64,000 nt of DNA from Dichetophora obliterata (Eukaryota; Arthropoda; Insecta; Diptera; Sciomyzidae): the NCBI GenBank assembly GCA_963920525.1, contig OY986437.1:54607830-54671829 (forward strand). The letters run 5' to 3'. The position numbers and the translations under genes are program-made. Numbering within the stretch: position 1 is the stretch's first letter; every line of letters begins with the position of its first letter. The notes beneath the pieces were generated by a model. That model worked only from the letters and a program-made list of their open reading frames with translations, was not told where the DNA came from and did not search any database. Shown piece by piece: positions 46,101 through 58,600 of this stretch.

Positions 46101-49100
46101 CTTAAAACAAGAAAATAAATTAATATGGCTAAATTTTTTTTTTGTGTAATGAATTGGATAAACTTTTCCACCGAAACTTACATTACTAACAGGGCTGGAA
46201 TTATTGTCAGTTCTTGCAAAACGACCATCAGTCATTGTGGAATATGCAACAGAGCCCAAATTATCACGTCCGGCACCCAAGCTAGTTGGTGTGTAGTTCA
46301 AATCGTAATAACCTTGCTGCAATTTATAATACAATTTACATGATAAAATGACGAAATATTTATGAAGTACAAGAGAAAAATGAAAAATTTCAATATAAGG
46401 ATATATATATTTATCGGTAACTTCTTTAATTTGCAAAACTTAAAACCAAACATATTGAAATTTTTCATTTTAATGTTTATTTTCACAAATCGTTTCTTAG
46501 ATTATATTTTATTTTATGAATTAATGCACATCGCCGTTGAGATAAAAATTATTAACAAGTTTTTTATCAGATCATATTAAATATTGCAATATTTTCCAAA
46601 CCCGCTTGTTTCGGTACAAATCAATTCAAAACACAATTTTATGTTTAGACAATTTTTTTTTTAACTTAAATCGAGTTTGGAAGCATAACGCCAATTGTTT
46701 CATGAAATATTGAATTAAAATTCACTCGACTTTCAAAAGAATTTACTGCTTGGAATAATTTTACCTCTTTAACGATGAAATATTATTTAAAAATACCTAT
46801 GGTACAGAACTTTTTCAAACTTTATATAACATTTAATTTAAAAGAAATAAAACGCTTCTCATGAACATGTTTATATTATGAACTACAAAGAATTTTGGAT
46901 TTATTACATTATTTTAATAACTGAAGCCAATGATTTTGAACAAAAGAGTATGTCTCTAATAATATCTCCTTGCTAGTTCTTGATAAAAACATTAATATGC
47001 ACATTATAAATAGTAAAATTATGCAGTTAAAATGTGAGTGAATATATCAAACATGCAAACAATATGAACTTAAATTTAATATTTGTTAAGTTTATTTCAC
47101 TTTAGTTTTTCCAAGAATTTACAGTATTTTTGATTACTTTGACATCTTCACTACGTTATAGCTGGCGCAAGTACAAATGCTCAAGTCTGGAATATCAAGT
47201 TTTACGTTTAAAATCATAATCATGATAAAATATTTCCATTTACAATTAATTAAAAATTGTATCTTACGAGTGTCTAATTAGTTTGTGTACCATGTTATTC
47301 CAGCCTAGATCATTTAGTTGTTACTTAATTAAAAATATACAGTCAAGGAATAGAGGAGGAAAGCAAGTTGCCAATCTTGAGCCAAATTTGAGTTGAGAGA
47401 ATTTTAAATGCCAATTAGTTTCAGGGATGGAGATGAGAGAGAGAGATTAGAGATTTATGATAGTGGTTGCGGATGGATTGATGATGATGATGGTATGTTT
47501 TGTTATTGTCTTAAAATTTTTTTTTTTATCTTGAAGCAATTATTATTTATATCTAAGATAATATTAGGTAAGGAGTGGATGATGTTCTTTTAATCTATGT
47601 TTGATATGATTTTTTTTTAATTAAGTTAGAAAAAGTACAGGTAAGTATGAATGTAAGAGTATAGTACGTATGGGTTGTATGATGATTTTGGTATTTTTTT
47701 GTTTTGGGTTTGCATTTCTCCATGAACTCACCACATGTGGCACTCTCTGTTGCATCATTTGAATTTCCTCGTAAGAATAAACTGGTTGCTGATAGTATGG
47801 CAATCCAGTCTGAATATATTGACTAACCATTTGGATGTTGGGTACCATTCCACCAGCTCCACCAGCACTGCTGCTGCTCTTATTTGAGGCGGCTGCTGCA
47901 GCGGCGGCGACAGACGTAGCCGCATTACTGTTGCTGCTGCTACTGCTACTGCTGACACTGTTATTGAGGTTTGCGGAATTTGCCACTGCATTGTTGTTAT
48001 TAGCTGAGGAAGAATTGTTTGTTACTTTTGAATTTGTTAAACCGCCTAAGGAAGATGGACGCATACTATTTGTTGCTGTTGCTTGCGAATTAGCTACACT
48101 TGATACTGAACTGGCTGCTGTTCCGCTACTGCTGACACCACTGCTTGACGTAACACTGCAAGATAATGAAAGAAAAAATAAAGAAGGGAAAATGTTCATT
48201 TAGTATGCATTTTCTAGCGTGTACTCATAACAGTTAAATTTCTCTATACGCTTTCATATACCTAATCCAAATATTGCTGTAATAAATGTATAGATATTTT
48301 ACGTGTTTAAATAACTGGGTCAAAAATGTCAATAATTGTTAATTTTAGCAGAGTTTAATAAAATGTAGCTCATCACATGTCTTACCTGTCGAAATGTGAA
48401 GTACTGGGTGCAGTAGAAGTATCCTTTAATTTAGCACTAGTACTAAAGTTACTGTACTGAGACGATGAAGTGCTTGTGCTACCAGTAAACCTAAAGGTGA
48501 CACACGGTACATGGGTGATTCATTCGTTTTTGTTTTTTTTTAATTAATTAATTTTATTTTATCATATAATATGATGGATGTATTTATTGAAAAGAGTATC
48601 AACAATAAGAGACACATATTGACAAATTTACAAATGTGTTTGAGAGAAATATATAATTGATAGTGGACGAAACTGTATAACTGCCAACATTAAAAAATAA
48701 ATATATATCAGAAACAGTTACAGTTGTAAAATAAACAAAAGAAAAATGTCTAAATTTAACTAAAATAAACTCATACCTCCTTATACCACAAAAACAACTA
48801 ATTATAACTCCAAATGGTTTGCTTATTTTTCCCAACTGATTTTATGATATTTATGGCCCTGATTTTAAAATCACCACTTGCAGCTATTAATAACTTCTTT
48901 TTTATATTAAATTATCTAAATATGGTGTGTTAACTATTGTTGATTTGGTCAGCAATTGTTTTGAAATATATCAGCAACTTTATAACAAACAAGCAAACGT
49001 TTCTTAAGTAACCAATAAACCTAGATTTGGAATTTTAGCGAAAATGTTTTCTGTCTAATAACTTTAGACAGAAGCTGATTGGTTAGACTTGGATATTAAG

Positions 49101-52100
49101 ATACACAAATTATGATTTACGCTAGTGAAATTTTGGGAATATAAGAAATTTCATAGATTTATTTGGTTATTTGAAAAATTTAACGTGTTAGTAAAAACTA
49201 TAATTTAAGAAACTTAGAACTCGTAAAATACTAAAAAAAACAAACAAACTGATAACGTAACATAACAGTACATAAGACAACACTAGAGAATTAGTTTAAA
49301 CAAAAATTTTAACATACCCTGTATTATTTGAGAGGCCAGTACTTCCGTACACACTCTGGCTCTGATATGCACTTTGCTGCGATTGATATCCCGATGATAA
49401 GTAACCAGAATTGGAATTTGCACTGTTAATTGATTAAGGTTACTTAGATTTGTTAAGAGGTTAACATTAACATAAGAATAATTACTTAAAGCATTTCAAT
49501 ATTAGTAAAGTTTAATGCAATGAAAACCATAACAAAACAAAATTCTTAAATTCAAAGTGCTTATTACTTAATTTAATGTTGCTTGACTTACGTTGCTGCA
49601 ACGTTGCTGCTACTGCTGCCACCAACAGGAATATTTTGTGACGTGCTGCCGCTGTTGACACCACCAGTGTTGATAGAATTACTACCAGTCACAGAATTAG
49701 ATACATTTTGTACTGAAACACCACTGCTTGGTTGCTGTTGCTGATAGGAATTCACAGAATTTTGCTGATACGAGCCATACGTCTGTGGTTGATAACTGTT
49801 GGCTACAGATGACTACATAGTTTAAAATAAATGAAAAATTCAAATTTCCATGTGAAATTAGAAAAACATATAATTACCATACAAATGATTGATTTGGGAA
49901 AACCTTACTTTTATAATAAAAAGCTAATTACAATTTTATGAAATATGGAAATACTAGTATGCCCGTGTGGCGTTAAAACGCCAAAATAAAACATACCTAG
50001 TGTTATTTTTATACTTTTTATTAGGACAGTATTACTTTTTCTTAACATATTTCTGTGTACACTATATTTTGTTTGCCGCTGACTCTTATTCGTAGTCATG
50101 GCAAAAATTATGTTTCCGATGTGCTGAGTTTAATTTTATTTATTTATTCAGTCTACGGATTTAATCTTAATTCCTTTAATAATAAAGGAATAAACTTAAT
50201 CTAAATCTAAACTCATTTACATTGAAATTTATTAATTGCCAAAGAATGTTGCACAAATCGGCGCACCTAGCGATTGGTTCATTGGTAGCGTAAATTGTCA
50301 TGTAAAAAGAAGCAATGACGAATCTATTATTTCTTAAAACTATAGGTGGTTTGTAAACACGAAACAAACTAGACAATTCTGAACACACTATTTTACTAGA
50401 AGCAATATTATATGCAAACATAAAAAAAAAATCTAACCATCCTGAAGGGAGGTTAGACCAAGAAATTTACGTCTAGCTATATATGAAGGGAACTCTCAAT
50501 TTTATTAGAATGAACATCAAAATATGGATTCCAAATCAGGCAGCAGTAATCTAAACGACTTCTAACTAGAGCTACATACAGAGCCTTTACCGTCTAATGA
50601 TCTTTGAAGTCTTGTGTATTTCTTCTTATAAAACCAAGCATAGAATATGCTTTGGCTACAATAAGGTCAATATGTCTGGTAAATATAAGTTAAGAGCAGG
50701 AGTGCGCAAAAGGCCGTCCATGTGCGGAGAACTTTCACACGCTTTTGTTGACATGAAAATAAAAAGGCTTTCTGTAGCTATCCAGACTTCAAGCAAGCAG
50801 GTTGCGGTTGCTCACTGCTTAAAATGTTCTTGTTTTTACGTAAATTATGCATTAAAAAAAAAAGATATACAAACTGAACAAAGATGAAAAGTTAGAAATG
50901 CCTTTTTACTGAAAAATAAATTAAGTTATTTCCTTTCTCAAAGAAAAATAAATGCAGGTAAGTAAATTAATTTTTTAAGCCCCGAATTCGTAAAAATAAA
51001 AAAATTAGGTGGCAACCCTATTTACCATATACAATTTTAAAATTCGGACTTCAGATTCGAATTCAGCGGCCCCCTAACACTGTGAAATTATGTTTAAAAC
51101 TCTTAAAAATACATTTTACTGGATGGCAACGCTGTGGTAAAAATTAGGTTGCAGCCCTAACCTCCATCTTAAATTTTAAAACTGTGACATTAGATTCGAA
51201 ATCAAATCCTTTGTCAGAATTGCAAATTTACAAGTGTTCGCAATAATACAAAAAAATCTAGGTGGCAACTCTATCCGCTATCTTGACTTTTAAACTCTGA
51301 AATCAGATCCAAAATCACCTACCCCCAAAATTTCCAACCATGGAAAAAGTCCTAATACGCTTTCTACCTAAATAACAAAGCATAACTGCAAGTGTTCTGC
51401 TGTTGACACAGCATAACTCCAAGCGTTCTGATATTGGTTACATAACAGTCATAACTCATCATAACTCATCATTGAAACGCATTTCAAGCGCACTCATGCA
51501 GAGGTCTACTATGAACATAAGTGTAAAACTGAAACACAGAGAATTGTTGAGATCAATCTTTGTTTGAGTTTGTGACGCACAAGCAAATATTAAAACGAAG
51601 AATTCATGTTGAGTGATCAACAGCATGCCAACTCCGTTACACACAAAAAAGAAATGAAAATAAAATTGTGTGTTGTGTGCTTCAAGTAAATGATTGTGAG
51701 TGAAGGTGTGTGAATATTCCGAACCCTGGTATAAACTAAATCAGACTGAAATTTTGTCGGTCGATTTGTTTCGAGTACGAGATGGTTTTTTCGCTTCTTC
51801 CTTTACTGCCTGAAAACGTTTTCCTTCACATGGTCTAGAAATAATATGACAAGGGGAGCTTGGATCCTTTTTCATTCAGTCCTGAAATGACGGATCGGAT
51901 AGCCAGCGGTCTTGGAAACGTTTTGTTAGAATACTCAAACGTGTTGGAATATATAATAAAAATATTTATACAGTGGCTCACAACGAAAGTCGGGCAGGCA
52001 TTTCTAAGCACTTTCGCATTGATTTCAGAAATGAAAATGTATGAAGAATATTGCAATATATATTTTTTCAAAACGTTTTTTTTTGGTGAACAAAATTAAA

Positions 52101-55100
52101 CAGAAATATTAAAAAATTAAAACATAACGGTGCAACAAATTTAAATCGAAACAAACCTATTAAAACGAGCTCACATTGAAATTCGGGCAAGTAAAGAAAA
52201 AATGCAAATTGTAGTGCTTAAACCGTTATTCCTGCTTACAACTTTTTACTACTGTTCAAATAACTTCAGTCAAACGCAAAACTTAAAAAAATAAACATTT
52301 TTCGAAAAGTGAATCAATCAACACTGGCAGAAAGGCAGATCGTGATGGATTATTATTTGAAAGGAAAATCCGAGCGACAAATTTCACAAATCGCCTTAAA
52401 AAGTAAATCAACAGTGCACGATATAATCAAGCATAATATACAAGATAAGAGAATATGCAATAAAGAACGTACAGTAGCTATAAATAAACTTAGCTCCAAA
52501 GATGAAAGGTATTTTTAAAAAAAAAAAATAAATAAAAGACCCATTTTTATTTGCACTAAAACTAGAGGTTAAAACTCAATTTGAAAAAGAGTGTACACTC
52601 CGAAACAATTTGAAGAGTTTTGAGAAAAAAATGTTTAAATTGAGGAGTAGCACAAAAAAGCACTGTATTAGAAAGAAAAATGTAATAGAACGCCCCAATT
52701 TCGTGCATAAGCAGATGACCAAAGACTTTCTATTCTGAAGCAAGGTTAATAAAACAGAAAACATTAGGATCTTTAGCACTTTTAAACAATAAACTTTAAG
52801 TACAAGTTTTGTTTACCGATGAGAGTTTATTTAATTTATATGGTTCAGATGAAAAGCGAAAACCGAATGAAGAATTTTGCAATAAAAATTCTCAACATAC
52901 GATTAAGCATGGATCAGTCATGGTTTGGGGCTGCGTCTGATGTTGGAAGGATTAATTTTATTGAAGGTATAATGGACAAAAATATGTTCCTTGACATTCT
53001 CATGGCGCAAGTAAAAAAAGTGCGGGTAAATAAGGAATTGCAGACAATTTTTAGTTTTACCAAGACAATGACCTGAAACATACGACGCTCTTGGTCGTAT
53101 GTTAACTTAATATTTGCCCAAATGTCATAAAAACAACCTCACAAGGCCCAGATTAAAATGTTATAAATATAAAACATCTATGAGATGAACTTGAACCCTG
53201 AGTGCAGTATCAGAGATGGCCAACTAAAGATCCAACCCGAAAAAAAGTATCGTAAGTGAAAAGTGGAATCAGATTGAAGTTGAAGTTTTTAAAAATTTGG
53301 CTGCACCCACTTCAAAAAGGCTGCAGGCAGTCATATAAGAAAAAGGATTGGCAACAAAATATTAAATTCTTAGTTTTTGCATTGAATTCCTTATCTGCCC
53401 GACTTTCAATGTGAGCTCGTTTTTAAAGCTTTGGTTTGATTTAATTTTGTTTACCGTTATGTTCTAATTTTTTAACTACGTTTCTGTTTAATTTTGCTCA
53501 CCAATAAAGAACGTTTTGAAAAAATATTTACTCTAAGTTTCTTCTTACATTTTCATTTCTGAAACCAATGCGAAAGTGCTAAGAATGCCTGCCCGACTTT
53601 CGTTGTGAGCCACTGTAAATTATAATATTACTTGTGTCGGAACCTCCAATAAATCAGATCGGTTATCAACAATGTTTTAGGGGTCGAGTAATTGGACTTC
53701 TTCAGTTAAGCAATTCATCTCACTCTTGGCAAGTTACAAAATTTCACCGCTGGCGTTATCAGAATTAAGAAGAGTTTTTATGGTATGGTTGATATGTTCA
53801 TTGATAATGAGTTAGCCTGAAGTTTTTATGGTATGGTTGATATGTTTATTGATAATTATCAGTTCTTCAAAAGTTTATAATATATATGTTAGTTATGTGT
53901 AACATGATATCTCAGATGCAGCAATTTCCACTAAAACATCAACGCTTTTTACGATTTTTCCAAATAACACTTTATGTTTGAAGCAAATGTTTTCCTGCTG
54001 TTTCAAAGAACTTTTAAATTTACAATGATGTTGTCACTGTGCACCCTAAGGTACGCTCACAGTTAGTTGCAAATGGATAATATAATTTGCAGAGATGGGC
54101 GTAGTGCACTAAATTTGCAGTTTCAGCTTACATGTACTGATAGTTTTTTAGTTTTTACTGATGAATTGAAAAATATAAGCCTCACTATACATGAGTGAAA
54201 GTGAACTTTTTTCCACTCAAATTCATATCAGAATAGTGGAAAAAAAAATTCTTCAGCTTAGTGCTACTTTTTTATTGTCCACGAAAAATAGTTCGTAATT
54301 ATAGATTTTTTTTTAATTTGAGTCTGACTGAAATAGTTTAAAAATCAGTCATATTTGGAAGTTAAGTGGAAACACTTTCAATTGCAGCTTTCATGTAGTG
54401 ACTGCTCAAATTTTGCACTATTTGAGAGTAGTGATTTAGTAAATACCATTCAATTTAGCTAAATTGCAGCAATATAACAATATCACTAAAATCCCTAGTG
54501 ATAGTGATGCTTCACTATCACTAAGATGGTAAAAAAAATAGTGAAAAATATAATTTCTTTCGTTGATTTTCTATGATTTAAATACAAATTCTAAATGTTT
54601 GATAGTTTAAATCATTCTTCATTTTAAATACAAATTCTAGTTGTTTGATAGTTTAAAATCGTTTATTGAGCTTTAGGTCAGGTTAGAAGAAATAATTGCT
54701 CTAACGAATTTTTTCCAAAGATAATTTCTTTCAATATATTTTAGTGGTAGTGAAAGGCTTAGTTCCAATCAGCATTTAGTGCACTACGCCCAACTCTGAT
54801 AATTTGCAATTGCACAGTCAAATGCACTGGATCGTGAATACCCCTTAGGTATACTTACAAATGTTTTGCAGAAAGAAGTTTGGATCGTCCGATTTGAGCT
54901 TTTTTTTTTTGTTTGTCTCCGCTTTTACGTTAAGAAAATTGGAAAAACACCAGAGGACGCTATACTATAGTGCAAATTCTTCACAAACTGCAAAAAACGC
55001 CTTAACTGCTAATACGATTAACATGCAAATTTGTACATCGGAGTTTTTAGATACGTTCATTGTTTCAACGCTCTTTATTTTGGTCTATCTTGAACACCAG

Positions 55101-55622
55101 AGGGCGCTATATTACAAATCTTTTACAAAACTGCCGAAAACTCCTGAACTGCTTTTACAATTAACATAATAATATGCATATAGCAGTTTTTGTTTACGGT
55201 GAGTGTTTAATGGCTTTTTATTTTAATCCATCTTGAACACAAGAGGTCGATGTAGTACAAATGTTTAACAAAATTCAATTCCAATCTTTAAAACTGTTTT
55301 CATTCTCAAATACCCATGATTTTTGAATGGTCAATTATGTGTGGCATATTCGCGTGTTAGGAAGCATTCATCTTTGTTTATCTACTCGCCGGACAACAAA
55401 ACGAACAACGTGGTATACCACAAAGCATTGATATGATATGACATGGCCATATATCCAAACATAATACATCTTATCCTTACAATGTCTAACTATAATAAAG
55501 TTTTTATTTTACTTTTTTTCAACTCATCATTTTTGGTTCAGTCGTAATAAAAACATGCCATTTATGTCTTAACCGAATCATTCAATTTTATAAATTTTAT
55601 CTCTAACTTATAAAACAATAAA

Positions 55623-55654
<32 letters not shown>

Positions 55655-58600
55655 ATAAAATTAAAAAAATTATTCAAAATAACTCAATTGAATTTAAAAA
55701 GTGTTTACATTTTAGTGAAACTTTATATGTAGGTGCTATGGGTCAACGTTACGGTCACTTTATATATAAATGCTACTAAGCCGACTTTTACCGCCCATAA
55801 ATCAAGTAAAATGCTACATATCAGACCAGATAAGGTTTTGGTTGTTACGCATTAAAGTTTAAAAAGGAAACGTAGGCATGTGTTGCTCGAATAGCTATTT
55901 GTTTAGACACTTCCAAACTTCTCACAAGTTCACAAAATGATCACAAAACCAATTAATGAATTGGGGCAGGACAATGTCTGGCGGGCCCTCTAGTATTTAT
56001 TAAAATTTTGTTTGAAACACACCAATTTTCGGTAGTAAAACATTGCAGTCGAGAGTGTCGCGGAAGACCACTTATTTCAATGATGGTAACAAGTTTCGTT
56101 GGAAAGTTCATCTGTGCGTTCACTCTTCGGAAACGATTGTGCGATTGTGTCAATGTTTTACATACAACTTCTGAAGTGGATAATCGCTCAAGTACTAATA
56201 AATTGATTTTAGAACGTTCTTGCAAATTCATTTTCATGTTCGTCTACTCGTAAGTTTTTTCAAGCTTTATTGATTTGATATAATACCATTATGCATGACT
56301 TTTAATACAATGTTCCTGCAAACATTTGGAAGACGATTGGAAGAGAAGTTGATTTTGCGAAGCACATGCGATTCGCCTAAGGGTTCTTTGCAAGATGGAT
56401 CCCTTTTCGATCGCCCAAGCGATGATTGAAAAATTTTCAAAATCTTTCTTTGTTTATTCCGGCGATCGTTACAAGATGTATCGCTTTTCGATCGCCCAAG
56501 CGATGAAGTTATATATTTTTTTATATTTAATATATTAATGCATAGTTTTAGTAGCCAAATTGTAATAGATTATATTTCAGTATAACGGAAGCGGGTCAGT
56601 TTTCTGCTTGTCAAAAGTCTGTATTGTCAAAATGCTGTAATTACAGTATTTTTAATGCACTGTTTGTCTAAAAACCTGTATTGTAATAATTTAAAAATTT
56701 TGCTTTCAAATAGTCTGCTCTCCATTTACACCATTTTAACTGCATTTGGGATAAAAAATTGTGTTTTTTAAGATCAAATTATTTGCCTTTGTACGGAAAG
56801 TTGTTATTTTAAGCTTATTTGCCTTAGTTGTTCTTAGTCCATATTTTGCAGAGTTTTGGCATACAGAATTTTTTAACACAGTTTTATGTTAATGCAGAAT
56901 TTTTTAATGCAGAATTTTTTATACAGAATTTCATACATACAGACAACTGCACCGAACCCCAGTATAACATGTTCATAGCTATTAGCCGATAGTTGGTCCA
57001 AATATCTCACATACTTTTAGTCATGTGCTGAAAACATACTTGTGTCGTTTAGTTGCAAACTGAGGACTTTTCCATCCTAGTTACTTTTTAGAAAACTGAT
57101 ACACTTTAAAGTTCGCATAAATTTAACCATTTTTTATATTATTCAAGTATTCTGTTTTATTAGCGTATATTATAAAGCACAATAAAATAAACACATTAGT
57201 TTTAGATAAATTAATAAAATTGAAATGGAAAAGAAATGTTTAGACACCAAAAAACTGAAATAGAACGATTTAGTAAAACAATTTAATAAAAATTTACATT
57301 TATTTAAGCTTTCCTATAAAAATAAGTAAGCCTCAACACCTCGATCCCTTTAACAATACTGAATAGGTAATACCAATTCTAATTAGAATGACATTAAAAT
57401 TGGTGCAATTATTTGGAATAGACTTCAATTGCTACTCATTGTATGCAAACAAATAAACTCGAAGGAATAGAAGCGTTTTGCTACCAAATATGGAATAGAA
57501 CTGTTTTGCTACCAACAAGTCGCTGGAATAAAATCATTTTGCTTCTAAGTATGGTTTCTTGATATCATTTTTGACGGAATAGAAATGTTTAAACAAATAA
57601 AATGACTTGATTTATATGTGTTTTTATCCTCCAAACAGTATGCAATCCCTTTTCGAATTTTTTTAATTTTTGGAGTAGACACAGTTTTGCAACTAAACGA
57701 CACACTTTCCCTATTCAAGAAATTTGTTTCAGCTTTTTTAAAAAGACAGACAATATTTGAGAAAAAAGAAAATCTATTGCACATCTCCAGAGCAAGACCT
57801 TTTTATGAAAATCGTATTTACGATATATATTTAAAAGTCATCACAAAAAACACGCTTGAAAAATAATAATATAGATTCTTTCAAATTTTTTGTAAGCCCA
57901 ATTTGATAGTTAAAAAACTTATTCATAGTCATGTTTAAGTATAATTTAAGTTACAAAGTTTTTATTATTTTGATGACACCACTTTGTATGGGTGATGGGC
58001 GTAGCTTTCATCTAATTTTTACATATATAAAGTTCAGATTACTTTAAAAATACCACAGCTTATGTGTAACATATATTCAGGAAATTTATTTGTTTTTTTT
58101 TAGTTTATAAAGTTTTTCTTTTTTGATGGGCTCTGTGAAAAAAGGCCCATGGAAATGGAGCCACAAAATGGGGCCTTATTTTATTATGCATCTTAAAGAT
58201 CTCACGAAATAAAACCCCAGGCGATGAAATTACACCCCTTAGAACTATCAGTCCGATTCTGAATAATTTTTTTCGGGGAATCGGAAAAGGGAGTTTTCAT
58301 TTTCAAGATTAATAGGCCTATTACGGTTCACAGCAATACACTGCTGTGTCTTATTTTAAGTATTAGCCATGTACACAATAAAAACAGAAATTACTGTTGT
58401 GTTGTGAACCGTAATAGGCCTATAAGTTCAAGAACATTCTGGACATTTTTAATGCAAATTGGTTTATCAACCATCAATATTCATGAGTATAAACAAAAAC
58501 ATGTGATGTCTTTATCTGCTATCTTAAAAATGAAAACTCCCTTTTCCGATTCCCCGGTAAAAATTATTCAGAATCAGAATTTTTTTTTACAAGAAAGGTA

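Noticed and set aside
47835..48203. 122-codon leucine/alanine-rich frame on the plus strand
   Set aside because: It is the antisense of the serine/asparagine/alanine runs of a lig exon; no independent start context or domain.
50597..50887. 96-codon plus-strand frame
   Set aside because: It overlaps the 5' end of the minus-strand LINE fragment and shows no family features.
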